NCBI GenBank assembly: GCA_963726125.1
Contig: CAVSBG010000009.1
Location: forward strand, 124,001-188,000
Source: JAMXLO01 sp963726125
GTDB lineage: Bacteria > Pseudomonadota > Alphaproteobacteria > Acetobacterales > Acetobacteraceae
DNA length: 64,000 nt
Reading direction: 5' to 3'
Of this stretch, positions 27,466 through 35,586 are shown piece after piece. The position numbers were made by a program, and so were the translations under genes. The notes below the pieces were generated by a model. The model did not search any database, was not told the origin of the DNA, and saw only the letters and a list, made by a program, of their open reading frames with translations. How positions within the stretch are numbered: position 1 is the first letter of the stretch; the number at the start of each line of letters is the position of its first letter.

Positions 27466-29244
27466 ATGTCGGCCGACGCCACCCAATCGGGAGCAGAAGT
27501 TCTCCTCCGCGCGCTGAAGGAGCAGGGCGTGGAGGTCATCTTCGGATACCCGGGCGGCGCGGTACTCCCGATCTACGACGCACTGTTCAAGCAGAACGCC
27601 ATCCGCCACATCCTGGTCCGGCAGGAGGGTGGCGCCGTTCATGCCGCCGAGGGCTATGCCCGCTCCACCGGCAAGGTGGGCGTCGTGCTGGTCACCTCCG
27701 GCCCCGGCGCCACCAATGCCGTCACCGGCCTGGTCGACGCGCTGATGGATTCGATCCCCATCGTCTGCCTCACCGGCCAGGTCCCCACCCACCTGATCGG
27801 CAACGACGCGTTCCAGGAAGCCGACACCACCGGCATCACGCGTCCCGCCACCAAGCACAACTACCTGGTCAAGCGCGCCGAAGACCTCGCCCGGGTGGTG
27901 CACGAAGCGTTCTACGTTGCGCGGTCGGGCCGTCCCGGGCCGGTGGTGATCGACCTGCCGAAGGACATTGTCATCGCCAAGGCGCCTTACACGGAGGCCA
28001 GCTCCGGCCATCCAAGCTATCGTCCGCAGACCGAGCCCGAGCACAGCCAGATCGCCAAGGCCATCGCGCTGCTGAAGCAGGCGAAGCGGCCGATGGTCTA
28101 CACCGGTGGCGGCGTGATCAACGCCGGACCTGCCGCATCAGCCGCGCTGACGCAGTTCATCCGCATGACCGGCTTCCCGATCACCAACACGCTGATGGGG
28201 CTGGGCGCGTATCCGGCAAAGGATCCGCAGTTCCTCGGCATGCTGGGCATGCACGGCACCTACGAATCCAATCTTGCGATGCACGGCTGCGACGTTCTGC
28301 TGGCCGTTGGCGCCCGCTTCGACGACCGCGTCACCGGACGGCTCAACGCGTTCAGCCCGGGGTCGAAGAAGATCCACGCCGACATCGACGGCTCTTCGAT
28401 CAACAAGAATGTGCCGGTCGACGTACCGATCATCGGCGACGCCGGCCGTGTGCTGGAGGCGCTGGTCGCCGCCTGGAAGTCCGACACCACCGCGCCCGAC
28501 ACGCAGGCGCTGGCGACGTGGTGGCGGCAGATCGATGGATGGCGGGGGAAGGACAGCCTGAAGTTCACCCAGGACCAGACCCCGGGGGCGATCATCAAGC
28601 CGCAATACGCTATCCAGCGTCTGTATGAGCTGACGCGCTCCGTCGGCAAGGACGTCTTCATCACCACCGAGGTCGGCCAGCACCAGATGTGGGCCGCCCA
28701 GCACTTCCACTTCCAGCAGCCGAACCACTGGATGACCAGCGGCGGTCTCGGCACCATGGGCTACGGCCTGCCCGCCGCGATGGGCGTGCAGGTCGCGCAT
28801 CCCGACGCGCTGGTGATCGACATTGCCGGCGAGGCGTCCATCCTGATGAATATACAGGAGATGGGTACGGTCGCGCAGTACCGCCTGCCGGTGAAGGTGT
28901 TCATCCTCAATAACCAGTATATGGGCATGGTTCGCCAGTGGCAGGAACTGCTGCACGGCGGCCGCTACTCGGAAAGTTACAGCGCGGCGCTGCCGGATTT
29001 CGTCAAGCTCGCCGACAGCTTCCATGCCGTCGGCCTGCGTGCCGACCGCGTCGAACAGTTGGATGACGTGATCCGCGAGATGCTGGCCACCGACCGCGCG
29101 GTGATTGCCGACATTGCCGTGGATCCGAAGGAGAACTGCTTCCCGATGATCCCGTCCGGTGCCGCCCACAACGAGATGATCCTCGGCGCCGAGCACGAAG
29201 GCGAAGCCGCCGGCATCACAGACGAAGGCCTCGTACTGGTCTGA
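27466..29244 (+). CDS. ilvB: Acetolactate synthase large (catalytic) subunit
   Basis: A 592-aa ThDP enzyme that joins two pyruvates, or pyruvate and 2-ketobutyrate, in valine/leucine/isoleucine synthesis. It shows GYPGGAVLPIYDAL, the catalytic Glu in VRQEGGAVHAAEG, the LVTSGPGATN block, GARFDDRVTGR, and the cofactor region IDIAGEASILMNIQE, with AGE where many homologs have GDG/GDA. LNNQYMGMVRQWQEL is near the C-terminus. ATG 27466 has AGGAG 8 bases upstream. A TTGACG (27407) and TATCGG (27430) pair, 17 bp apart, could be its promoter. Confidence 0.96.
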   Translation: MSADATQSGAEVLLRALKEQGVEVIFGYPGGAVLPIYDALFKQNAIRHILVRQEGGAVHAAEGYARSTGKVGVVLVTSGPGATNAVTGLVDALMDSIPIVCLTGQVPTHLIGNDAFQEADTTGITRPATKHNYLVKRAEDLARVVHEAFYVARSGRPGPVVIDLPKDIVIAKAPYTEASSGHPSYRPQTEPEHSQIAKAIALLKQAKRPMVYTGGGVINAGPAASAALTQFIRMTGFPITNTLMGLGAYPAKDPQFLGMLGMHGTYESNLAMHGCDVLLAVGARFDDRVTGRLNAFSPGSKKIHADIDGSSINKNVPVDVPIIGDAGRVLEALVAAWKSDTTAPDTQALATWWRQIDGWRGKDSLKFTQDQTPGAIIKPQYAIQRLYELTRSVGKDVFITTEVGQHQMWAAQHFHFQQPNHWMTSGGLGTMGYGLPAAMGVQVAHPDALVIDIAGEASILMNIQEMGTVAQYRLPVKVFILNNQYMGMVRQWQELLHGGRYSESYSAALPDFVKLADSFHAVGLRADRVEQLDDVIREMLATDRAVIADIAVDPKENCFPMIPSGAAHNEMILGAEHEGEAAGITDEGLVLV

Positions 29245-29345
29245 AACCCCGGTCGTCATGGCCGGGCTGGTACCGGCCATCCGATGCGGCACGCTGTCGC
29301 TACTCATGGCCGGGACGAGCCCGGCGATGACGATGCGGCCTGGAG
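29245..29345. repeat. VPAT-type dispersed repeat between ilvB and ilvN
   Basis: GTCATGGCCGGGCTGGTACC followed by a second half-unit TCATGGCCGGGACGAGCCCG and ATGACGATGCGG. It is of the same type as the repeats at 3.7 kb and 15.3 kb. It lies inside the ilv operon, so it is probably transcribed and could fold in the mRNA. Confidence 0.6.
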
Positions 29346-29351
29346 CTCACC

Positions 29352-29861
29352 ATGCCCGACACCACATTGCGCAGCGCGACGATTTCGGTACTGGTCGAGA
29401 ATGAACCGGGCATCCTGGCGCGCGTCGTCGGCCTGTTCTCCGGGCGCGGCTACAACATCGACAGCCTTACCGTTGCCCCGGTGGAAAGCGAGCGCGGTCG
29501 CTCGCGCGTCAACATCGTGACCTCCGGCACCGAGATGGTGATCGAACAGATCAAGGCGCAGCTCGACCGGCTGGTGCCGGTGCACCGTGTTGCCGACCTG
29601 TCGCGCGAAGGCCCGCACATCGCCCGCGAAATGGCGCTGATCAAGGTCGTCGGCAGCGGCGAGAAGCGTGTCGAGGCCCTCCGCATCGCCGACGCCTTCC
29701 GCGCCCGCGTCATCGACGCCACGCACGAGAGTTTCGTGTTCGAACTCACCGGCGCCACGGACAAGCTCGACGCATTCATCGATCTGATGAAACACCTAGG
29801 CCTGGCGGAAGTGTCGCGCACCGGCATCGTGGCGATAGCGCGCGGCGTCAGAACGATTTAG
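29352..29861 (+). CDS. ilvN: Acetolactate synthase small (regulatory) subunit
   Basis: A 169-aa protein with an N-terminal ACT domain (SVLVENEPGILARVVGLFSGRGYNIDSL) that binds valine for feedback inhibition, followed by the ALS small-subunit C-terminal domain (REMALIKVVG, ESFVFELTGATDKLDAFI). It follows ilvB and precedes ilvC. Family length is normal. Confidence 0.95.
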   Translation: MPDTTLRSATISVLVENEPGILARVVGLFSGRGYNIDSLTVAPVESERGRSRVNIVTSGTEMVIEQIKAQLDRLVPVHRVADLSREGPHIAREMALIKVVGSGEKRVEALRIADAFRARVIDATHESFVFELTGATDKLDAFIDLMKHLGLAEVSRTGIVAIARGVRTI

Positions 29862-29897
29862 GCTCGCGCCATCACCGTATCAGGAGAAAATCGAGCC

Positions 29898-30113
29898 ATG
29901 TCCGGTTCCACCGTCACGCCCGCCCCGATGCGCTCAAACGACGTGCCCGGAGCAGCCGGCCGCTACCTGATCGTGCAGCCATCCGGCACGGGTCTGACCA
30001 TGTTGATCGACACCGTGTCCGGCCGTAGCTGGTTCCGCATTGCCGCCGGCAGTGATCATTACGCGTGGCGGCCGATGAGGTTCGAGCCCGCGGCCGCCGA
30101 AGTCCCCAGGTAA
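29898..30113 (+). CDS. Small conserved hypothetical protein in the ilv operon
   Basis: A 71-aa soluble protein beginning at ATG 29898 with AGGAG at 29881-29885. The sequence (GAAGRYLIVQPSGTGLTMLIDTVSGRSWFR) suggests a short beta structure with a Trp-rich end (HYAWRPMRFEP). Its place between ilvN and ilvC, 36 bp and 16 bp from its neighbours, makes cotranscription likely. No known domain. Confidence 0.7.
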   Translation: MSGSTVTPAPMRSNDVPGAAGRYLIVQPSGTGLTMLIDTVSGRSWFRIAAGSDHYAWRPMRFEPAAAEVPR

Positions 30114-30129
30114 CAGGAGCAACGAACCG

Positions 30130-31149
30130 ATGCGCGTTTACTATGACCGAGATGCCGACGTGAACCTGATCAAGGGCAAGCGCGTCGCCATCATCGGCTA
30201 CGGCAGCCAAGGCCATGCCCACGCCAACAACCTGAAGGACAGCGGTGTGAAGGACATCGCCGTCGGCTTGCGGCCGAAGTCCGGCGGCGTGGCCAAGGCA
30301 GAGACCGCCGGCCTGAAGGTGATGGACCCCGCCGAGTGTGCGAAATGGGCCGACGTGGTGATGGTGCTGACGCCCGACGAAGGCCAAGGCGACCTGTACC
30401 GCGAGAAGCTTGGCCCGAACATGAAAGGCGGCGCCGCGCTCGCCTTTGCGCACGGGCTGAACGTGCATTTCAACCTGCTCGATCCGCGCCCGGATATCGA
30501 CGTGTTCATGATCGCGCCGAAGGGTCCCGGCCACACGGTGCGCAGCGAATACCAGCGTGGGGGCGGCGTTCCCTGCCTGGTGGCGGTTGCGCAGAACCCG
30601 TCCGGCAACGCAATGGAGGTCGCGCTGTCCTACGCCAGCGCCATCGGCGGCGGGCGGGCCGGCATCATCGAGACCACGTTCAAGGAAGAGTGCGAAACCG
30701 ACCTGTTCGGCGAGCAGACCGTACTGTGCGGCGGCTTGGTCGAGCTGATGAAGGCCGGCTACGAAACGCTGGTGGCTGCCGGCTACGCTCCCGAAATGGC
30801 CTATTTCGAGTGCGTTCATGAGGTGAAGCTTATCGTCGACCTGGTCTATGAAGGCGGCATCGCCAATATGAACTACTCGGTCAGCAACACCGCCGAATAT
30901 GGCGAATATGTCTCGGGGCCGCGCATCGTCAACGACGCCACCAAGGCGGAGATGAAGCGCGTGCTGGATGACATCCAATCGGGCAAATTCGCCCGTGACT
31001 GGATGCTGGAGAACAAGGTGAACCAGGCCAGCTTCAAGGCCATGCGCCGCCGCCTCTCCGAGCACCCGATCGAGCAGGTCGGCGAGAAGCTGCGCGCCAT
31101 GATGCCGTGGATCGCCAAGAACGCGCTGGTGGACAAATCACGCAACTGA
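30130..31149 (+). CDS. ilvC: Ketol-acid reductoisomerase (class I)
   Basis: A 339-aa enzyme converting acetolactate to dihydroxyisovalerate with NADPH and Mg. The Rossmann motif is GYGSQGHAHANNLKDSG at residues 23-40; the C-terminal knotted domain has the metal ligands in ETTFKEECETDLFGEQ and EVKLIVDLVYEGG. Length and order fit the short class I type. AGGAG precedes ATG 30130. Completes ilvB-ilvN-orf71-ilvC. Confidence 0.97.
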   Translation: MRVYYDRDADVNLIKGKRVAIIGYGSQGHAHANNLKDSGVKDIAVGLRPKSGGVAKAETAGLKVMDPAECAKWADVVMVLTPDEGQGDLYREKLGPNMKGGAALAFAHGLNVHFNLLDPRPDIDVFMIAPKGPGHTVRSEYQRGGGVPCLVAVAQNPSGNAMEVALSYASAIGGGRAGIIETTFKEECETDLFGEQTVLCGGLVELMKAGYETLVAAGYAPEMAYFECVHEVKLIVDLVYEGGIANMNYSVSNTAEYGEYVSGPRIVNDATKAEMKRVLDDIQSGKFARDWMLENKVNQASFKAMRRRLSEHPIEQVGEKLRAMMPWIAKNALVDKSRN

Positions 31150-31231
31150 GACGAGAGAATTGACCACAATGACACGAGGACATGGGTCACATCCCTTGTC
31201 TTCGTGACGTTGCGGTGGAACGGTCCGTTGC

Positions 31232-32200
31232 ATGCTGACAGCATTCGCCAGCCAGGACGGAAAGGTGCGGCGCGTCACTGAACCGCTGCGCGACGCAGTG
31301 TGGATCGACGTGCTGAGCGCGACCCCGGACGAACTCCAACACGTGTCGCGCGAAACCGGCCTCGACATCCCGACCGAGGCGGCGATCGATGAGATCGAAA
31401 GCTCCAGCCGGCTCAGGACACATCAAGACGTTCTGTATCTCTCGATGCCGCTGGTCAGGCAGCCGGAGACCAATCCGACCACGATGTCCATCGGCTTCGT
31501 CTTGACGCCCGACCGCCTGATTACAGTTCGCTTCGCGCCCAGCCGCGTGTTCGATCATTTCATCGAAGAATTGTGTGGTGGCCGGGTCGATGCCGACAGC
31601 AGCGCGCACATCCTCACAGGTTTGCTCGAAGCAATCGTCGATCGCCAGGCCGACGCGCTCGAGCACGTGCGCACTGTGCTCGAGACCGTCTCCCATCGCA
31701 TCTTCAGCGAAGACATGGCGAATGCATCCGGCCGCAAGCGTGAGGACAAGATGCTGCGGGAAACGCTGGTCACGCTGGGCCGGGTCGGCGACCTCGTATC
31801 GCATATTCGTGAGAGCCAGGTAGGAGCAGGTCGCATCGTTCCCTACCTGGAGACCGCGACCGAAGCATGGCTGCCGAAAGAATTGCATGGGCGGATGCAC
31901 ACGTTGCGACGCGACATCGCCTCACTCAATGATTTCGACACGCATCTCAACGACAAGCTCCAGTTCCTGCTCGACGCAACGCTCGGCTTCATCAACATCG
32001 CGCAGAACAATGTGATGAAGGTGCTGACCGTGGTGTCCGTCGTTGGCATCCCGCCCGTGCTGGTTGCCGGCATCTACGGCATGAACTTCAAGTTTATGCC
32101 GGAATATGATTGGGCGTTGGGATACCCGTATGGACTGGCGATGATTGTCCTGACCGCGATGATCCCGTTGGCCATATTCCGGTGGCGCAATTGGATTTGA
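31232..32200 (+). CDS. CorA-family divalent metal transporter
   Basis: A 322-aa protein with a long cytoplasmic N-domain and two C-terminal membrane helices. The pore signature GMN occurs in GIYGMNFKFMPEYDW between helix 1 (VLTVVSVVGIPPVLVAG) and helix 2 (YGLAMIVLTAMIPLAIF). It may carry Mg, Co or Zn (ZntB branch); the sequence alone does not decide. The macrodomain gene overlaps its end. Confidence 0.88.
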   Translation: MLTAFASQDGKVRRVTEPLRDAVWIDVLSATPDELQHVSRETGLDIPTEAAIDEIESSSRLRTHQDVLYLSMPLVRQPETNPTTMSIGFVLTPDRLITVRFAPSRVFDHFIEELCGGRVDADSSAHILTGLLEAIVDRQADALEHVRTVLETVSHRIFSEDMANASGRKREDKMLRETLVTLGRVGDLVSHIRESQVGAGRIVPYLETATEAWLPKELHGRMHTLRRDIASLNDFDTHLNDKLQFLLDATLGFINIAQNNVMKVLTVVSVVGIPPVLVAGIYGMNFKFMPEYDWALGYPYGLAMIVLTAMIPLAIFRWRNWI

Positions 32201-32214
32201 TGGAGGTTTCATCG

Positions 32215-32730
32215 ATGCGACTGGAGGTGCGCGAGGTCGACATCACGACATTGCGGGTCGACGCGATCGTGAATGCGGCAAACCAGTCGCTGCACGGCGG
32301 CGGAGGGGTGGATGGCGCCATCCATCGGGCCGCCGGCCCTGGACTGCTGGACGAATGCCTCACGCTTGGTGGCTGCCCGACCGGTCAGGCGAGGATCACC
32401 AAGGGCTACCGTTTGCCCGCCAAATTCGTGATCCACGCAGTCGGTCCGCGATATCGTGACGGCCGGAACGGCGAACCGGAGCTCCTGGCGAGCTGCTACA
32501 CCGAGAGCCTGAAACTTGCAGTTGCCAACAGCATTCGATCGATCGCCTTTCCGGCGATCAGTTGCGGGATCTATGGCTATCCGATCCCCGACGCGGCGCG
32601 GATCGCGGTGCGAACCGTGTCTGACTTCCTTGCATCGGAACTATCGATCCAACAGGTGATCCTGGCGTGCTTCGGCGGCGAAGTGCTGGACTCTTACGGT
32701 GTCGCACTCCGCGGATTGCGCGCGGGATGA
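32215..32730 (+). CDS. Macrodomain protein, O-acetyl-ADP-ribose deacetylase type
   Basis: A 171-aa stand-alone macrodomain. It has the ADP-ribose-binding NAANQSLHGGGGVDGAIHRAAG block, GGCPTGQARIT and the second loop SCGIYGYP. Bacterial homologs (YmdB/MacroD type) remove O-acetyl or mono-ADP-ribose groups. ATG 32215 has GGAGG 8 bases upstream; an earlier ATG at 32200 overlaps the corA stop but lacks a spaced ribosome site. Confidence 0.92.
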   Translation: MRLEVREVDITTLRVDAIVNAANQSLHGGGGVDGAIHRAAGPGLLDECLTLGGCPTGQARITKGYRLPAKFVIHAVGPRYRDGRNGEPELLASCYTESLKLAVANSIRSIAFPAISCGIYGYPIPDAARIAVRTVSDFLASELSIQQVILACFGGEVLDSYGVALRGLRAG

Positions 32731-32881
32731 GCAGGCGCCATCGTCATGGCGAGCTTGGTTCCACTACGGACGGCAATTTCCGGATTGACCAGTCCAGACC
32801 ACGTAAAATGGCATCGATCGTCGCCAGCGCCGGAATTGTAAAAGGACTATAGGTTGCAAGGCGTATTACGCAGGAAATTAT

Positions 32882-33451
32882 ATGGTTCAACAACTTTCCA
32901 GGCAGGATGTTGAGGCGGCATTTCGTGAAATGGGCGAACTGCTTGTCCGAGGAGGAAAAGTGGCAGAGATCGCGGTGTTTGGCGGCGCCGCCATCATGCT
33001 TCAGTTCGAGGTCAACTTCCACACAGGCGATGTTGACGCACGCGTCGAGACCGGCGACCGCGGTGCAGTCATGACAGCCGCTGCCCAGGTGGCGCGTCGG
33101 CATGGTTGGCTGCGCTCATGGTTCAGTGAGGCCGTAACAACGTATCTGGGCACGGACGATGGCACGACCTTCTACGGGTCGTATCCCAGCGAATTGAGGG
33201 TCGGATTGCGCATCTATGTGGCCAAACCTGACTATCTACTGGCAATGAAGCTACTGGCGATGAGGATCGGCACACGTGACGAAGCGGATGCCATTTTGTT
33301 GGCTCGCGCGAGCGGTATCACGACTGTCGATGCCATGTTAGGCTTACTGCAACGGTATTACCCCAAGGAGACACCTGATCCGCGTCGCGTAGTGATAATT
33401 GGCCAGTTTGTGGAGGCCCTGAATGCGACCCCATCCGAAGACGCTGGCTGA
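32882..33451 (+). CDS. DUF6036-type nucleotidyltransferase-like protein
   Basis: A 189-aa protein whose VAEIAVFGGAAIMLQFEVNFHTGDVD region resembles DUF6036/MNT-like nucleotidyltransferases (G-G-A then spaced D-x-D-type acid residues), followed by KPDYLLAMKLLAMR and RDEADAILLAR, as in AbiEii-like and related antitoxin/toxin folds. The next gene overlaps it by 29 bp, typical of a coupled pair. The upstream 150 bp is AT-richer than its surroundings. Role as one half of a toxin-antitoxin-like module is inferred from context. Confidence 0.7.
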   Translation: MVQQLSRQDVEAAFREMGELLVRGGKVAEIAVFGGAAIMLQFEVNFHTGDVDARVETGDRGAVMTAAAQVARRHGWLRSWFSEAVTTYLGTDDGTTFYGSYPSELRVGLRIYVAKPDYLLAMKLLAMRIGTRDEADAILLARASGITTVDAMLGLLQRYYPKETPDPRRVVIIGQFVEALNATPSEDAG

Positions 33452-33833
33452 GGCGGTACGCTGGACCGTCGAACGGCGTGGCGTGTTGGCAGTCCTTGTT
33501 GATGAATTTCTTGACGCCTTTTATGAATCGGATGCTGAATTACGTGCCGCGATGCTGCGCGATGAACCAGTGCGGCTAGGACGCGAGCGGGACGACGCAT
33601 TTGTCGGAGCCGTTGCGGAGCATCTGGCCCGGCGTTGGGGACTCCTGGTACCCGACTGGGCAGCCCGCGACGACCGTGAAGTGAGCGAGCCATGGTTCAT
33701 GGGAATGATGGGCACCGGACTTTCACCCCTGCTTTTGGTCGAAAGCCCGATCGCATTTCGCCGCCGTCGGATCTTCACAGAAGCCGAACCGCTTCGGCGG
33801 GCACGTATGCCTGAGGATATATCTCAGTCCTGA
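33423..33833 (+). CDS. Hypothetical partner of the DUF6036 protein
   Basis: A 136-aa soluble protein overlapping the nucleotidyltransferase-like gene by 29 bp. Features: DEFLDAFYESDAELRAAMLRDEP, AVAEHLARRWGLLVPDW, an EPWF segment and the ending LLLVESPIAFRRRRIFTEAEPLRRARMP. The combination EPWF...LLVESPxAFRRR is, from memory, a recurring neighbour of DUF6036 genes. No catalytic motif identified. Confidence 0.65.
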   Translation: MRPHPKTLAEAVRWTVERRGVLAVLVDEFLDAFYESDAELRAAMLRDEPVRLGRERDDAFVGAVAEHLARRWGLLVPDWAARDDREVSEPWFMGMMGTGLSPLLLVESPIAFRRRRIFTEAEPLRRARMPEDISQS

Positions 33834-33916
33834 ACTCGTCAGCCACGCCGACCCGCAAGGTGGCACATAGAGGTGGAGCGAAACTCCGTGGGCCAGGACG
33901 ACCGGAGGATGCCGCT

Positions 33917-34546
33917 TCAGTAGATCGTCGCCTTCAGCCGCTCCGGATATGCGGCATCGTACTCCGCGCCGCCAACGCGACCACGGCTGACGTCGGCCAG
34001 GATCGTCCCGCTGCTCGGCAAGCTGCGCCGCTCGATATGCTTCGCCGGGTTCCACAGATCCGATCGCACCAGCGCCTTCGGGCATTGGAAATACACCCGC
34101 TCCACGTGCACTACGATCACCGAGCGCGGCAGCTTGCCCTGTGCCGGAAACCGCGCCAGCAGCTCTGGATCAATAGAAATCTCTGCCTGGCCGTTCACGC
34201 GCAGCGTCTCGCCCACACCGGGAATCATGAACAACAGCGCGATCCGCGGATCGTCGATCAGGTTGTTCAAACTGTCGCAGCGATTGTTTCCACGCCGATC
34301 CGGGATCAGCAGCGTCTTGTCATCTTCGACTACGACGAAACCGGGCGGATCGCCACGCGGTGACACGTCGAGCCCGTCCGGCCCGGACGTGGCCATCACC
34401 ATGAATGGCGCCGCCTCGATCATCGCGCGATAATGCGGATGCACGTAGTCGATCTCCTTGGCGATCGCCGGTTCCGACGGTTCGCCATAGAGTGCCTTCA
34501 ATGCCGCCGCATCCGTCAGCAGGTTGCCGTCATGCATGCCGTCCAT
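33917..34546 (-). CDS. FMN-binding PPOX-type flavoprotein (MSMEG_1061-like)
   Basis: A 209-aa split-barrel flavoprotein of the pyridoxamine-phosphate-oxidase-like superfamily: PFMVMATSGPDGLDVSPRGD, LLIPDRRGNNRCDSLNNL, RIALLFMIPGVGETLRVNG and VYFQCPKALVRSDLWNP. This last block is typical of the MSMEG_1061 subgroup. Substrate unknown. ATG 34546 has GAGG five bases upstream; the cobW-type gene starts 14 bp away on the other strand, so the divergent promoters overlap the coding ends. Confidence 0.83.
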   Translation of the reverse strand: MDGMHDGNLLTDAAALKALYGEPSEPAIAKEIDYVHPHYRAMIEAAPFMVMATSGPDGLDVSPRGDPPGFVVVEDDKTLLIPDRRGNNRCDSLNNLIDDPRIALLFMIPGVGETLRVNGQAEISIDPELLARFPAQGKLPRSVIVVHVERVYFQCPKALVRSDLWNPAKHIERRSLPSSGTILADVSRGRVGGAEYDAAYPERLKATIY

Positions 34547-34560
34547 CACTGCCTCACGCC

Positions 34561-35557
34561 ATGATTCCGGTCGCCATCGTCACAGGGTTTCTCGGCAGCG
34601 GCAAGACCACGCTGATCTCGCGGATCCTGCGCGACCCGGCCTTCGCTCGCACCGCCGTCATCGTCAACGAGTTCGGCGAGATCGGCCTCGACCACGAACT
34701 CATTGCCAGCAGCGACGAAACACTGCTGGCGCTCACCACCGGCTGCCTTTGCTGTGCGATTCGCAGCGACCTTGTCGCGACGCTGCTCGACCTGCACCGC
34801 CGCCGTGAGACTGGCGAGATCTGCTACGATCGGGTGCTGATCGAAACATCCGGGCTCGCCGATCCGGCGCCGATCCTGCATGCACTGATGACTGATGGCG
34901 ACATCACGCTGCAACACGCGATCGATGGTGTGGTTACGGTCGTTGATACGTTGCACGGAGCGGCAGCGCTCGATCGCCATCCCGAGGCACGGCGGCAGGT
35001 CGCGCTGGCCGACCGCCTGCTGCTCAGCAAGACGGATGTCGCGGAACCGCCTGTGGCACTGCGCGACCGGCTTGCCGCGCTGAACCCGGGCGCGCCGCTG
35101 GATGTCTCGCACGAGGTTGCCCCGGCAACCTTGTTCGGCGGCACGCAGGCTGCCGACCGGTTTGCGACACTGCCCCAGGCGCCTGCGCCCGGTCCATTCC
35201 GCCGCGCCCACCATACCGACGGCATCGAAACCTTCAGTCTGCAACGTGATCGTCCGATCCCGGCGCTGGCACTCACACTGCTGCTCGAAGCGCTGGCCGA
35301 GCACTGCGGTGCGCGCCTGTTGCGCCTGAAAGGCCTGGTGAACATCCAGGAAATGCCCGGTCAGCCCGCGGTGATCCACGGCGTGCAGCACGTGTTTTCA
35401 CCGCCGGAATTCCTTGATCCGCTGGCCATCCTCCGACCAGACCACGCGCTTGGTGTTCATTGCACAGGGCATCCCTCGCCACTTCCCAGTGCGCCTACTC
35501 GATGCGATCGAGCAAGAGGTCCGCGAGGAGTTGGAGCAAAGCGCGGCACCCGGCTAA
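34561..35557 (+). CDS. CobW/COG0523 family GTPase, metallochaperone (one frameshift)
   Basis: A G3E GTPase of about 331 aa: Walker A GFLGSGKTTLISRIL, the metal-binding CxCC motif in TGCLCCAIR, IETSGLADPAPI and the NKxD-like SKTDV. Such proteins deliver metals (Zn, Co, Ni). After FSPPEFLDP an extra C (35420-35425) shifts the frame; the C-terminal CobW_C domain continues RLVFIAQGIPRHFPVRLLDAI to a TAA at 35557. An orphan solute-binding protein follows after 29 bp, which suggests a metal-uptake context. Confidence 0.88.
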
Positions 35558-35586
35558 ACTCCGGCAAAGCCAGGAGGAAACGACAA

